Assembly (NCBI GenBank): GCA_021776095.1 | Contig: JAJFGO010000015.1 | Coordinates: 1-64,000 of the forward strand | Length of the DNA stretch: 64,000 nucleotides | Source: Kiloniellaceae bacterium | Lineage (GTDB): Bacteria > Pseudomonadota > Alphaproteobacteria > Kiloniellales > J153 | Direction: 5' to 3' | In this document: piece after piece, positions 50,566 to 61,242 of the stretch | Numbering within the stretch: position 1 is the stretch's first letter | Layout: every line of letters begins with the position of its first letter | Translations under genes and position numbers: made by a program | The notes under the pieces: generated by a model | What the model was told of the DNA's origin: nothing | Seen by the model: the letters and a program-made list of their open reading frames with translations, nothing else | Databases searched by the model: none

Positions 50566-50919
50566 TTACGACCCGTCGGGCGGCGCCGGCCGGCCGGTAA
50601 TCGTCGCCAACTCCGCGCGGAGCTGATCGCGCGCGTCCTGGGGCAGGGCCTTGATCGCTTGATTGAGATCCTCCAGGGCCTTGCGCAAGGTGTAAACCTG
50701 GTCCAGCAGGCGCAGCACCACGGGCATGGCCTCGTCGTTGACCTCCAGGTCGCTGTGCAGTTCCGCGATCAGGCGTGCCCGTGCCAGGTCGGCGTCGTCG
50801 AACATATAGGTGCCTTCCTGGTCGATCGGCAGCACCCAGCTTCGCTCAATCCAGACCATCAAGTCTTCTTGGTCGACTTCGATCTCGGCGACCACCTGTT
50901 CGAAAGATATTAACGCCAC
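50566..50919 (-). CDS. CbpM-like chaperone modulator, copy 2
   Basis: Paralog of 1942-2292. Confidence 0.75.
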   Translation of the reverse strand: MALISFEQVVAEIEVDQEDLMVWIERSWVLPIDQEGTYMFDDADLARARLIAELHSDLEVNDEAMPVVLRLLDQVYTLRKALEDLNQAIKALPQDARDQLRAELATITGRPAPPDGS

Positions 50920-50944
50920 GCTGTCGCCTTCCCTTCGCCGCCGT

Positions 50945-51880
50945 TCAGCTCATGCCGGATTTGCGGCGCGGATCGTAACCGTGGGTTTCGGCCCAACCCT
51001 CGACGAAGGTCTTTAGGTCTTCGTCGGGCTTGTCGGGCAGGACCACCTTCAGCTTGACGTACTGGTCGCCCTTGGTCTTGGACTTGCGATCCACGATGCC
51101 CTTGCCTTTGAGGCGCAGGGTGGCGCCGGTGTTGGAGCCGGGCGGTATTTTCATGGAGACCTTGCCGTGCACGGTCGGGATCTGAAGAGTCGCGCCCAGG
51201 ACCGCTTCCTGCAAGGCGATTGGCAACTCCATGTGCACGTCATTGTCCTTGCGGGTGAAAAAGGCGTGGGGCTGGATATGCACCTCCACATAGGCGTCGC
51301 CCGGTGCGCCGCCGTTCGCGCCCGGCCCGCCTTGCCCCTTGAGGCGCAGGGTTTGGCGATCCGCCGTGCCGGCGGGAATCGATAAATCCAGTACCTTGCC
51401 GTCGGACAGGCGCAGGCGCTTCTTGGTTCCGGTCGCCGCGTCCAAGAAATCGATCGGCGCCGTGTAGGAAACGTCGGCGCCTTTGCGCGCGCCGCCCCGG
51501 CCGCGGCCGGCGCCGGTTCTGCGCCCGCCCCCAAAGAGGTCGGAAATGACGTCTTCGATGTTGATCTCGGCGCCGAAATCCGAGGCCCGGTATTTGCTGC
51601 CACCGCCGCCGCCGCGCCGGGCGTGTTCGTGATAGAATCCGCCGGCGCGCTGGGTTTCCTGTCCGCTGGCGTCAATCTCGCCGCGGTCGAAGCGCTTGCG
51701 CTTTTCCGGATCGCCAAGAATCCCGTGGGCCTGCGAGACCTCCTTGAAGTCCTGCTCGACCTTGGAATTGCCGGGGTTCAGGTCCGGGTGCAACTTTTTG
51801 GCCAGCCGCCGATAGGCGCTCTTGATGTCCTCGGCGCTGGCGTCGCGCTTCACGCCCAAAATGTCATATGGGTTCTTCAT
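50945..51880 (-). CDS. DnaJ/CbpA-like co-chaperone, copy 2
   Basis: MKNPYDILGVKRDASAEDIKSAYRRLAKKLHPDLNPG; paralog of 2294-3214. Confidence 0.92.
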   Translation of the reverse strand: MKNPYDILGVKRDASAEDIKSAYRRLAKKLHPDLNPGNSKVEQDFKEVSQAHGILGDPEKRKRFDRGEIDASGQETQRAGGFYHEHARRGGGGGSKYRASDFGAEINIEDVISDLFGGGRRTGAGRGRGGARKGADVSYTAPIDFLDAATGTKKRLRLSDGKVLDLSIPAGTADRQTLRLKGQGGPGANGGAPGDAYVEVHIQPHAFFTRKDNDVHMELPIALQEAVLGATLQIPTVHGKVSMKIPPGSNTGATLRLKGKGIVDRKSKTKGDQYVKLKVVLPDKPDEDLKTFVEGWAETHGYDPRRKSGMS

Positions 51881-52002
51881 GTCGTGCCAAGCATAGACGC
51901 GCCTGCGCCGCCGGTCACGGAATCGAAGCCCGGGCGGCGGCAGTCAGGCGGCGGGGGCGCCGCAATCGGCGCCCCGGACGATAAGATTTCAGGCCGCGAT
52001 GC

Positions 52003-52479
52003 TTATTGGATTTCCCACTGGCCGTCCGGCTGGCGGCAGGCCACACCATAAGCCTGTTCCTGATCGCCGCCGATCACCACCGTCTGCTGAAACTCGCGGC
52101 AGTACTCGTTGCTTCCGGACTTGGTGCCCTCGCGGGTCGGCGTGACCGAGCCGTAGTTTCCGGTATCGGGATTGCTCCAGGCGATGGACTGACCGACCGG
52201 GGCCGTGGTTGCCTGGGTATAGGCGCGCTCCGCCTTCAGCTTGTCGACGTCGTCCAGGCCGCGGCCAATCTCGCTGCCGACCAAAGCGCCAATCAGGACG
52301 CCGGCAGCTGTCGCGGCCAACTGACCCGTGCCGCCACCGATGGTTGAGCCGGCCCAGCCACCCAGCGCCGCGCCGCCCAGGCCGCCGATTGTCTGCTTGG
52401 TGCCGAACTGACCATTCTGCGCGCAGGCGGCGGTCAGCGCCATGATCGCAATGGCGGCAAGCATCGTCTTGAATTTCAT
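52003..52479 (-). CDS. Glycine-zipper surface antigen-like lipoprotein, copy 2
   Basis: MKFKTMLAAIAIMALTAACAQNGQFG; paralog of 3284-3760. Confidence 0.85.
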   Translation of the reverse strand: MKFKTMLAAIAIMALTAACAQNGQFGTKQTIGGLGGAALGGWAGSTIGGGTGQLAATAAGVLIGALVGSEIGRGLDDVDKLKAERAYTQATTAPVGQSIAWSNPDTGNYGSVTPTREGTKSGSNEYCREFQQTVVIGGDQEQAYGVACRQPDGQWEIQ

Positions 52480-52658
52480 GGTAAACGCCTTTCCGAAATT
52501 TTGTGCAATCCGCAAGGAACATATATGTAATTCGGAAGAGTTGTACGAGAAGTTTACTGACGATATCCCCAGGACCTCTTAGGGGCCTGAAATTGCCACG
52601 AATTTTACCCTGGCGAAGCGGCATCTCGTCCGCGCCGCCGGGGAACGGAGCCCGGAGC

Positions 52659-53252
52659 ATGTTTACAGGCGATCCACCGGTCGACCCGATTCAGACCTTT
52701 CAGGACTGGCTGAAAGAGGCAGAATCCAGCGAAATCAACGATCCGACAGCGGTCGCCCTGGGCACGGTCGGAGCAGACGGCATGCCTTCGGTCCGCATGG
52801 TCCTGCTTAAGGGTGTAGACCAGCGGGGTTTCGTTTTCTTCACCAACTTCGAGAGCCGCAAGGGCCAGCATCTGCTGTCCCAACCCATGGCGGCCTTGCT
52901 GTTCCACTGGAAATCCCTGCGCCGCCAGGTCCGAATCGAGGGCCAGGTCCACCAGGTCAGCGAGGCCGAGGCCGATGCCTATTTCGAGAGCCGGCCGCGC
53001 GACAGCCGGATTGGGGCCTGGGCTAGCGATCAATCGCGGCCGCTGCAGGGCCGCTTCGAGTTGGAAAAGCGGGTTGCGGAATTCGGCTTGAAGTACGCGG
53101 TGGGCACGATTCCCAGGCCGCCCCATTGGTCCGGTTTCCGGGTCGAGCCGCGCCTGATCGAGTTCTGGAAAAACGGCGCGTTCCGGCTGCACGACCGGCT
53201 AGTATATCATCGCCAGGACGAGGGGTGGCGGATCGAGCGGCTCTACCCCTAA
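52659..53252 (+). CDS. pdxH: Pyridoxamine 5'-phosphate oxidase, copy 2
   Basis: Paralog of 3899-4492; same 197-aa length from ATG 52659. Confidence 0.95.
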   Translation: MFTGDPPVDPIQTFQDWLKEAESSEINDPTAVALGTVGADGMPSVRMVLLKGVDQRGFVFFTNFESRKGQHLLSQPMAALLFHWKSLRRQVRIEGQVHQVSEAEADAYFESRPRDSRIGAWASDQSRPLQGRFELEKRVAEFGLKYAVGTIPRPPHWSGFRVEPRLIEFWKNGAFRLHDRLVYHRQDEGWRIERLYP

Positions 53253-53288
53253 GCGGCCGCCCTAGCCGCGTGCGTCGAGGGACGTGAT

Positions 53289-54224
53289 GTGACCGACCAG
53301 GTCAAAACCGCAGTTATGCCAAGCGCCGAGGCCAGCCGCCTGATGCGCCTGGCGACCTACGCCTCGCTCAGCGTCGCCGTGTTCCTGATCGCGGTCAAGT
53401 TCGCGGCCTGGCTGTTTACGGATTCGGTCAGTCTGCTGTCGACCCTGATCGATTCCCTGCTCGATGCGGCCGCTTCGCTGGTCAGCTTGCTCGCGGTCCG
53501 GCATGCCTTGACCCCGCCGGACCGGGAGCATCGTTTCGGCCACGGCAAGGCGGAACCCTTGGCCGCGCTGGGCCAATCGGCCTTTATCGCCGGGTCGGCG
53601 ATCTTCCTGGTGATCCAGGCCGGCTATCGCGCCTTTCATCCCAAGGCGATCGAGCATGCCAACATCGGGATCGCGGTTATGGTCCTGGCGATCGTACTAA
53701 CCTTCGCGCTGACCCGTTTTCAGGCCCATGTGGTGAAACGGACCGGGTCCTTGGTGATCCAGGCGGATTCGCTGCACTACTTTGGCGACCTGCTGATCAA
53801 TGGCGCGGTGATTGTGGCGATCGTGTTGTCGTCCGAGCTTGGATGGAACCTGGCCGATCCGATTTTCGGCATCGCTATCGCCGGCTACATTTTGCTAACC
53901 GCCTTGCGCATCGGGCGTGGCGCCTACGACATGCTGATGGACCGCGAACTGCCGGACGAGGACCGGGAAAGAATTCGCGATACCGTCTTGGCCCACCCCC
54001 TGGTCCTGTCGATGCACGACCTGCGGACCCGGGCTTCCGGCCCGATGACTTTTATCCAGTTGCATATCGAAATGGACGGAGATTTGACGCTCCGCCGCGC
54101 GCATGGCGTGGCCGACGAGGTCGAGAATTTGCTTTGCCAGGTGTTTCCGGGGGCCGAGATCATCATCCATCAGGACCCCTACGAGGGGGCGGCGGCGCCG
54201 GCGCGCGCGGGGGGCATATCCTAG
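53289..54224 (+). CDS. Cation diffusion facilitator, copy 2
   Basis: Paralog of 4536-5462. Confidence 0.92.
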   Translation: MTDQVKTAVMPSAEASRLMRLATYASLSVAVFLIAVKFAAWLFTDSVSLLSTLIDSLLDAAASLVSLLAVRHALTPPDREHRFGHGKAEPLAALGQSAFIAGSAIFLVIQAGYRAFHPKAIEHANIGIAVMVLAIVLTFALTRFQAHVVKRTGSLVIQADSLHYFGDLLINGAVIVAIVLSSELGWNLADPIFGIAIAGYILLTALRIGRGAYDMLMDRELPDEDRERIRDTVLAHPLVLSMHDLRTRASGPMTFIQLHIEMDGDLTLRRAHGVADEVENLLCQVFPGAEIIIHQDPYEGAAAPARAGGIS

Positions 54225-54259
54225 ATGCGACCAATTCCTGTTCCACCAGACAAGCCGTC

Positions 54260-54273
54260 TTGACCCAGGTCAA
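54260..54273. promoter_or_regulatory. Putative FNR/FixK box TTGACCCAGGTCAA upstream of uspA, copy 2
   Basis: ~77 bp upstream of ATG 54343; corresponds to 5476-5489. Confidence 0.72.
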
Positions 54274-54342
54274 TGCCGCTAGGGTACTCTGATGACAGGC
54301 TAAAGGTCGCGGCACAGCCTGCGTGGCGTTTAGGAGGGTATT

Positions 54343-55212
54343 ATGACCATAGCAACCGTTCTGGCCATTCTCGACGGCACGGATTCGAGCGCCGCGGCGC
54401 TGGACGCCGGGCTGCGCCTGGGCCGCAGCTTTGCCGCGCGGGTCGACGTCTTACATGTCGAACCGGATGTGGCGACCTCGGTCCCGATCGTCGGCGAAGG
54501 CATGTCGGGCGCCGCGGTCGAACAAATCCTGCAGAGCCTTCAAGCCGAGGCCGAGGCGCGCGCCAAGACGGCGCGCGAACTCTTCGATGGGCGCTGCGCG
54601 CAAAACAAGCTGTCGCCGGTTGCACCGGATAGCGATATCGCTCCGGGCACATTCAGCGTCTCCTACCGCCACGTGGTCGGCCGGGAGCATGAGGAGGTGG
54701 TGCGGCACGGGCGCTTGAGCGACGTCATCGTGCTGGCCCGCGCGGCGACCGACAACGATGCCGAGGGCTCGGCCGACTTCGATGCCGCCTTGTTCGATAG
54801 CGGCCGGCCGGTGTTACTGGTTCCAGCCGCTCCGCTCACCGCGCTCGGCGAGACCGTGGCCGTGGCCTGGAACCGCTCGCGCGAGGCGGCGCGGGCGATC
54901 GCCTGTGCCTTGCCGGTCTTGATGAAGGCCAAGAAGGTCTTGGTGCTCAGCGCCCGCGAGTCGGACGACGACCCCGAACCCAGTGAGTTGGTGCGCTATC
55001 TGGCCGGCCACGGGATCGAGGCCAAGAGCTGGGCCTTCACGCCCGGCCCCGGATCGACCGGCGACGCCCTACTGCAGGAGGCGCGCAAGGCCGGCGCCGA
55101 CATGCTGGTCATGGGCGCCTACGGGCACAGCCGGCTGCGCGAACTGGTGCTCGGCGGTGCGACCCGGGGCGTACTGAGTCACGGTGCGATCCCGGTGATG
55201 CTCGTTCACTAG
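54343..55212 (+). CDS. Universal stress protein (copy 2, first uspA)
   Basis: Paralog of 5557-6426. Confidence 0.9.
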   Translation: MTIATVLAILDGTDSSAAALDAGLRLGRSFAARVDVLHVEPDVATSVPIVGEGMSGAAVEQILQSLQAEAEARAKTARELFDGRCAQNKLSPVAPDSDIAPGTFSVSYRHVVGREHEEVVRHGRLSDVIVLARAATDNDAEGSADFDAALFDSGRPVLLVPAAPLTALGETVAVAWNRSREAARAIACALPVLMKAKKVLVLSARESDDDPEPSELVRYLAGHGIEAKSWAFTPGPGSTGDALLQEARKAGADMLVMGAYGHSRLRELVLGGATRGVLSHGAIPVMLVH

Positions 55213-55250
55213 GGTATCCCACCCTAGGTTGTTATTCGGAAGGCGCCCTC

Positions 55251-55556
55251 ATGTTGACCGTAGATGACTGCATAGCCCTGAGCGATCTAACCCAGGAGGA
55301 GGTCGACGCGATTTCCGAGCACGAGCATATTCCGGAAATCGTCGCGGCGGAGTATGGTAATTATCTGATCCATACGCCCGACGGGGTGCCGGCGATCAAG
55401 CGTATCATTCTGGACGATATCGAGGCGTCCCGCGCCGCCGGCAATATTCAACACACGCTGGCCCTGCGCGCCGTCCTGCATCACTTCGTCACCACCCATA
55501 CCAGACCGGAAGACATCCTTTGGCGCGGAGATCGAAATAAAAGAGGATCCAGATGA
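55251..55556 (+). CDS. Small conserved-looking hypothetical protein, present only in copy 2
   Basis: 101-aa ORF in the uspA-55553 gap; overlaps next ORF start by 4 bp; no counterpart in 6427-6466. Confidence 0.75.
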   Translation: MLTVDDCIALSDLTQEEVDAISEHEHIPEIVAAEYGNYLIHTPDGVPAIKRIILDDIEASRAAGNIQHTLALRAVLHHFVTTHTRPEDILWRGDRNKRGSR

Positions 55557-55927
55557 CGCTTAGCAGAATTCGATTGGAACTAGGTCGCAATCCGGATTTT
55601 CCCGAGGGCAGTTCATTGCATGGCTACGACGTCGTGCTGCCCTTGAACGCCGATGGTCACATCGACGCCGAGGAATGGCGCCATGCGAAGAGCCGCTGTG
55701 CTGTGCGGCGTTTCTGGGAGGGCGAGCCGGACGAGCGCGGCCATCTGGTGCACCGGCGCGGTGGAACCTGGGCCTTTCATTATGACGTTCGGGGCGATCC
55801 GGAAGAAGACGAGCCGGGCTGGAAGTTCGACACCCATGTCTTCCAGACCGGCGAATACGTCTCCCTGCGCGAGCAGGACGGCGAGCTGCGAACCTTCCGC
55901 GTGGTTTCGGTCCGGCCCGCCCCTTAA
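55553..55927 (+). CDS. Conserved hypothetical protein, copy 2
   Basis: Paralog of 6467-6838. Confidence 0.85.
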   Translation: MTLSRIRLELGRNPDFPEGSSLHGYDVVLPLNADGHIDAEEWRHAKSRCAVRRFWEGEPDERGHLVHRRGGTWAFHYDVRGDPEEDEPGWKFDTHVFQTGEYVSLREQDGELRTFRVVSVRPAP

Positions 55928-56021
55928 GACGCGTTTTCGGCACCGATCTTCCCCAAATCCGCGAAGACCGGCGCCGCATGTCGGGCGTTGTACAGCCGCC
56001 GGTGCGGAGTACAATCGCGCC

Positions 56022-56762
56022 ATGAGCCAATCTCGCAAGACAGTCGTCCTAACCGGTGCCAGTCGGGGCATAGGGCACGCCACGGTCAAGCGTTTCAGCG
56101 ACGAGGGCTGGCGGGTCCTAACCTGTTCGCGCGAATCCATACCGGCGGAATGCAAGCGAGACCCGAATTGGACCGACCACATAACCGTCGATCTGGCGCA
56201 GCCCGAAAGCGTTGCCGATTTCGTCGCCCAAGCGAACGACGCCCTAGGCGAAGCGCCCGTGCATGCGCTGGTCAACAATGCCGCCCTATCGCCCAAGACC
56301 GTCTTCAAGGAACGCCTGGGTTGTCTGAATGGCGATCTGGGAACTTGGCGAGAAGTCTTCGAGTTGAATTTATTCACGCCGCTCGCCCTGGGCCGTGGGT
56401 TTGCCGCCGCGCTGCGCCGCGGCCAAGGCTGCGTGGTCAACATCACCTCGATCGCGGGGCATCAGGCCCATCCCTTCGCCGGTTCCGCGTATTCGACCTC
56501 CAAGGCGGCGCTCTCCGCTCTAACCCGCGAAATGGCGGTCGAATTCGCAGAAATCGGCGTGCGGGTCAACGCGGTGGCCCCGGGTGAGATCGAGACCGAG
56601 ATGATCGGGGAGGAATACGAGGCCCTGATCCCACGTATTCCCATGCACCGCTTGGGTAAGCCGGAGGAGGTCGCCTCGGCGGTTTTTCAACTTTGCGCTG
56701 CGGATTTCGGCTATGTTACCGGGACCGAAATCTTCGTCACCGGCGGGCAGCATCTGTACTAA
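56022..56762 (+). CDS. SDR family oxidoreductase, copy 2
   Basis: Paralog of 6888-7628; same length from ATG 56022. Confidence 0.93.
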   Translation: MSQSRKTVVLTGASRGIGHATVKRFSDEGWRVLTCSRESIPAECKRDPNWTDHITVDLAQPESVADFVAQANDALGEAPVHALVNNAALSPKTVFKERLGCLNGDLGTWREVFELNLFTPLALGRGFAAALRRGQGCVVNITSIAGHQAHPFAGSAYSTSKAALSALTREMAVEFAEIGVRVNAVAPGEIETEMIGEEYEALIPRIPMHRLGKPEEVASAVFQLCAADFGYVTGTEIFVTGGQHLY

Positions 56763-56955
56763 CGGGTAATCTGCGGGCTGCGCGTCGTCACGGACGAAGA
56801 TGTGACGCCGGTCACTGCGGCCTCGAGCGAGACCCTTTATGAAGCGGCCAGACTCGCTGACAGCGCACTGGCCGCCCGGCGAGTCCCCTAGACCTAGACC
56901 GATGGAGCAGGGGGTCGCGGCCGATCAGTCTGATAGCAAACCAGAGGAGGACATT

Positions 56956-57618
56956 ATGAGCCTACGCATTGGCGATATCGCACCTGATTTTAAAGCCGAT
57001 ACGACCGAAGGCCCAATTCAGTTTCACGACTGGATCGGCGATTCCTGGTGCATTCTGTTTTCGCACCCGAAAGACTTCACGCCGGTCTGCACGACCGAAC
57101 TGGGGGCTGTGGGCGGCCTCAAGTCCGCTTTCGAAGCCCGCAACTGTAAGGTCATCGGGCTCAGCGTTGACCCGGTCGAAGATCACGCGCGCTGGGCGCA
57201 TGACATCGAAGAGGTAACCGGTAATACCGTGAACTATCCCCTGATCGGCGATTCGGATCTGAACGTGGCCAAGCTTTACGGCATGCTGCCGGCCTCCGCC
57301 GGCGATAGCTCGCAAGGTCGTACGCCGGCCGACAACCAGACGGTGCGCACCGTTATGATCATTGGCCCCGACAAGGCGATCAAGGCGCTGGTCGCCTATC
57401 CCATGACGACGGGACGAAACTTCGATGAGATCCTGCGGGTCCTGGATTCCCTGCAGCTCTTTATCAAACATACGGTCGCGACGCCGGTTAACTGGCGCCC
57501 AGGGGACGATGTCATCATCCCGCCGACGGTGAGCGACGAGGTGGCCAAGGACAAGTTCCCCAAGGGCTGGAAGACCCTGAAGCCCTATCTGAGGGTAACC
57601 CCCGATCCCAGCGCCTGA
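56956..57618 (+). CDS. 1-Cys peroxiredoxin, copy 2
   Basis: HPKDFTPVCTTELG; paralog of 7666-8328. Confidence 0.95.
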   Translation: MSLRIGDIAPDFKADTTEGPIQFHDWIGDSWCILFSHPKDFTPVCTTELGAVGGLKSAFEARNCKVIGLSVDPVEDHARWAHDIEEVTGNTVNYPLIGDSDLNVAKLYGMLPASAGDSSQGRTPADNQTVRTVMIIGPDKAIKALVAYPMTTGRNFDEILRVLDSLQLFIKHTVATPVNWRPGDDVIIPPTVSDEVAKDKFPKGWKTLKPYLRVTPDPSA

Positions 57619-57652
57619 TCCGCCGGCGCGGCATCGAGAGCGCAACGGCCAA

Positions 57653-57681
57653 GGGGCCCGTCTTGGCGGGCCCCTTTTTTT
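57653..57681 (+). terminator. Rho-independent terminator after peroxiredoxin (copy 2)
   Basis: ggggcccg-tcttgg-cgggcccc followed by ttttttt. Confidence 0.85.
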
Positions 57682-57704
57682 GCGCGATTTGCTGCTTGGG
57701 TGGC

Positions 57705-58250
57705 CTAGCCCATCTTGGCGCGCAGGCCCTCGAACCAGGCGACGCTTTCCTGGGTTTGCACGATCTCGTGATCGAGCCAGTCGTTGAGGTAGCCCGCCGT
57801 GCTGGCGTGATGGGCGCGCAGGCCGCTTAAGCGGACCAGCTGGCGCTGAAACATCTCGGCGATCATCTCGACCTGAAGGTCGCGGTCCTGCGGCTCCAGC
57901 AAGTGCAGGAACCGCATCTTCAGGGTGATGATCAGCTTGTTGATCTCGCTGACCCCAGGCCGGACGTTGGATTTCAGGAGGTGCGCCAATTCGGCCTGTC
58001 CGGCCTCGGTGATGCACAAGGTCTCGTGGGCGTCGTCACCGTCGATCTCGGCGACCGGCGCGACCAGGCCCTCGACCTTGAGAAGCTCGATCGGCGGCGC
58101 AACCAAATCCAGGGATGGGCCGACCACATGGGTCGTGAAGTGCCGGACCTCGGAGGCTAATTCGGCATAGGTGGTCTCGCGGGTGGCCAGAATGCCAAGC
58201 GCCAGGAGCCGGACGGCTTCGCGCGGGACGAGTGTATGATCGCGATACAT
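57705..58250 (-). CDS. PadR-like winged-helix protein, copy 2
   Basis: Paralog of 8378-8914. Confidence 0.55.
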   Translation of the reverse strand: MYRDHTLVPREAVRLLALGILATRETTYAELASEVRHFTTHVVGPSLDLVAPPIELLKVEGLVAPVAEIDGDDAHETLCITEAGQAELAHLLKSNVRPGVSEINKLIITLKMRFLHLLEPQDRDLQVEMIAEMFQRQLVRLSGLRAHHASTAGYLNDWLDHEIVQTQESVAWFEGLRAKMG

Positions 58251-58370
58251 GGCGGCGGAGCTTAAGACCCAAGGGTTAACAGGTTACCCCATCAACTTAG
58301 GGCCGCTCCGGCCGCTTGTCCAGGTGGCGGGCCACTAGGGCCCGTGCCGCAACTGTGACGTTTATGGCTA

Positions 58371-59582
58371 CTAGGCCGCCCGTTTCAGGCGCAACTCGCT
58401 CCAGATCTCGCTCAAGGCCGTGACCAATTGATCGAGCTGCGCGTCGCTGTGGACCGGCGAGGGGGTTAGGCGCAGCCGTTCGGTCCCGCGTGAAACCGTC
58501 GGATAATTGATCGGCTGGACATAGATTCCATAACGCTCGAGCAAGATGTCCGTGACCTGGCGGCACAGCACCGGGTCGCCCACCAGGACCGGGACGATGT
58601 GACTGTCCGATGGCATGACCGGCAGGCCGGCGGCCAGCAGGCGAGCCTTGGTCTCGGCCGCGCGGGCCTGGTGTTGTTCGCGCTCGGCGTTGCTTTGCTT
58701 TAGGTGACGCACGCTGACTAAGGCGCCGGCCGCCAGGGCGGGGGCCAGGGCCGTGGTGAAGATGAATGCCGAGGAAAGGCTGCGCACGAAATCGGTCAAG
58801 GCCGCGGAGGCCGCGATGTAACCGCCCATGACGCCGAAGGCCTTGCCCAGGGTGCCCTCGATGACGGTCAGCCGGTGCGCGACCCCGTCGCGATCGGAGA
58901 TGCCGCCGCCGCGTTGGCCGTAGAGGCCTACCGCGTGGACTTCGTCCAGGTAGGTCATGGCGCCATACTGGTCCGCCACATCGCACAGCTCGGCGATCGG
59001 CGAAATGTCGCCGTCCATGGAATAGACCGATTCGAAGGCGACGATCTTGGGCCGCGCCGGATCGACCTGGGCTAGCTTTTGCGCCAGATCCGCCGGGTCG
59101 TTGTGCTTGAAGATCTGCTTCTCGGCCCGGCTGTGGCGGATGCCTTCGATCATCGAGGCATGGTTCATCTCGTCCGAGAGGACGATGCATTCCGGCAACT
59201 TGGCGGCCAAGGTGGCCAGGGACGCCATGTTGGAGACATAGCCCGAGGTGAAAAGCAGGGCCGATTCCTTGCCGTGCAGGTCGGCCAGCTCGCGCTCCAA
59301 CAGCACGTGGTAATGGTTCGTGCCGGAAATATTGCGGGTGCCGCCGGCGCCGGCGCCGCAGCGGTCCAACGCCGTGTGCATGGCGCCCAGAACTTCCGGG
59401 TGCTGGCCCATGCCGAGGTAGTCGTTGCCGCACCAGACAGTGACGTCCTCGGTGCCCGAGTCGCCATAGCGGGTCGCGCTGGGGAAGGCACCCGCGCGGC
59501 GCTCCAGCTCCGCGAAAATGCGGTAGCGCCCTTCGTCTTTCAGGTTCTGAAGGGTAGCAGAAAAAAAGCGGTCATAATCCAT
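58371..59582 (-). CDS. hemA: 5-aminolevulinate synthase, copy 2
   Basis: Paralog of 8982-10193, ~85% identical by eye. Confidence 0.96.
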   Translation of the reverse strand: MDYDRFFSATLQNLKDEGRYRIFAELERRAGAFPSATRYGDSGTEDVTVWCGNDYLGMGQHPEVLGAMHTALDRCGAGAGGTRNISGTNHYHVLLERELADLHGKESALLFTSGYVSNMASLATLAAKLPECIVLSDEMNHASMIEGIRHSRAEKQIFKHNDPADLAQKLAQVDPARPKIVAFESVYSMDGDISPIAELCDVADQYGAMTYLDEVHAVGLYGQRGGGISDRDGVAHRLTVIEGTLGKAFGVMGGYIAASAALTDFVRSLSSAFIFTTALAPALAAGALVSVRHLKQSNAEREQHQARAAETKARLLAAGLPVMPSDSHIVPVLVGDPVLCRQVTDILLERYGIYVQPINYPTVSRGTERLRLTPSPVHSDAQLDQLVTALSEIWSELRLKRAA

Positions 59583-59652
59583 GGTTGTACCGAGTCGTAG
59601 CCATTCGAGGTTAACAATCTTACCAAATTAACGGGTTTGGCGCCCCCCTGAC

Positions 59653-59666
59653 TTGATATGTATCAG
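59653..59666. promoter_or_regulatory. Putative FNR/FixK box TTGATATGTATCAG upstream of hemA, copy 2
   Basis: Same half-sites and same distance to hemA start as copy 1. Confidence 0.72.
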
Positions 59667-59702
59667 GTCCGATTGGCCGGCCCGGAGGCTCTGTCGCGGC
59701 CT

Positions 59703-61094
59703 TCAGGCAACCGCCGTCAGACCCTCCGCCCGAACCCAATCGGTGGTTTCGTCCAAGGCCTTCTCGAACCGCGAGATCATGTCCCGGATCTGGGCCTCGG
59801 TGATAATCAACGGTGGGCAGAAGGCGATCGAATCCGCCAAGGGCCGGATAATCAGCCCGTGCTCTTGGGCTTGGGCGCCCAAATAGGCGCCGACTTTGCC
59901 CGCGGGATCGAAAGGTTCTTTGGTGGCCTTGTCGGCGACCAGTTCCACCGCCGCCATGAGACCGACGCCGCGCACCTCGCCGACCAAGGGATGGTCGGCA
60001 AACCGGCGCAGGCCGTCCTGTAACGCCGGGGCGACCGCGCGGGTATGACCGACGATATCGCGTTCCTCGTAGATCTTCAGGGTCTCGACCGCCACCGCCG
60101 CCGAGACCGGATGGCCGCTGTAGGTAAAGCCGTGGCCGAAGGTGCCGATCTTGGCGGAGTTTTCGGCGATACCCTGATAGATATCCTCCGACACCATGAC
60201 GCCGGAGATTGGCAGGTAGGCCGAACTCAAGGCCTTGGCGACGGTAATGATGTCCGGCTTGATGCCAAAGGTCTGGCTGCCGAACATGTTGCCGGTCCGC
60301 CCGAAGCCGCAGATCACTTCGTCGGCGATGACCAGAATATCGTACTTCTTGAGCACCTTTTGGATCTTTTCCCAATAAGTGGCGGGTGGCACGATTACGC
60401 CGCCCGCGGCCATGACGGGCTCACCGATGAAAGCGGCCACCGTATCCGGACCTTCGTTTTGAATGAAGGCATCCAATTCGGCCGCCATGCGGGTCGCGAA
60501 GTCCTCCTCGCTCTCGCCCTCGTGCCCGAAGCGATAGTGATGCGGGCAGGGCGCATGAAGGATGTTTGCGATGGGCAGATCGAAATCGCGGTGATTGTTG
60601 GGCAGCCCAGTCAGGCTCGCACTGGCCACCGTCACGCCGTGATAGCCCTTGACCCGGCTAATGATCTTTTTCTTCTCCGGCCGGCCTAGGGCGTTGTTGT
60701 AGTACCAGACCATCTTGATGATGGAATCGTTCGCCTCCGATCCGGAATTGGCGAAGAACACTTTGGACATCTTGACCGGCGCGATCTCCAGCAACTTTTC
60801 CGCCAGTTCGACCGGGGGCAATCCGCCCTTCTGGGCGAATGTGTGATAATACGGCAGCTTGCGCATTTGGTTTGTGGCGGCCTGAACCAGGCGTTCCTCG
60901 CCGAAACCGAGCGAGGCACACCACAGGCCGGCCAGACCCTCGATATATTCCTTACCCGCGGTGTCGTAGACGTGGATGCCCTTGCCCTCTGTAAGGATAA
61001 GCGGCCCGTCGCGTTCCAGCGCGCGCGCGTTGGTATAGCTGTGCAGGTGGCTCGCGATATCGCGCGCTTCGGGCGAGTTGGGGCGGATCGTCAT
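59703..61094 (-). CDS. Class III PLP-dependent aminotransferase, copy 2
   Basis: Paralog of 10283-11674. Confidence 0.93.
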   Translation of the reverse strand: MTIRPNSPEARDIASHLHSYTNARALERDGPLILTEGKGIHVYDTAGKEYIEGLAGLWCASLGFGEERLVQAATNQMRKLPYYHTFAQKGGLPPVELAEKLLEIAPVKMSKVFFANSGSEANDSIIKMVWYYNNALGRPEKKKIISRVKGYHGVTVASASLTGLPNNHRDFDLPIANILHAPCPHHYRFGHEGESEEDFATRMAAELDAFIQNEGPDTVAAFIGEPVMAAGGVIVPPATYWEKIQKVLKKYDILVIADEVICGFGRTGNMFGSQTFGIKPDIITVAKALSSAYLPISGVMVSEDIYQGIAENSAKIGTFGHGFTYSGHPVSAAVAVETLKIYEERDIVGHTRAVAPALQDGLRRFADHPLVGEVRGVGLMAAVELVADKATKEPFDPAGKVGAYLGAQAQEHGLIIRPLADSIAFCPPLIITEAQIRDMISRFEKALDETTDWVRAEGLTAVA

Positions 61095-61228
61095 GACTGG
61101 GCTCCAGATAGTGCTGGTTTTTTGGGCGGGTTCAGCCTCACCTTACTCTCCCAAATGATCCGGGGCCAAGTGGCATCGCGAAACCTTGCGATTCCTGGTG
61201 TTTTTGCTTCTCTTCTGCGGGCGCTTGC

Positions 61229-61242
61229 TTGACCCAGGTCAA
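61229..61242. promoter_or_regulatory. Putative FNR/FixK box TTGACCCAGGTCAA in aminotransferase/uspA divergent promoter, copy 2
   Basis: ~92 bp upstream of ATG 61328; corresponds to 11775-11788. Confidence 0.72.
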
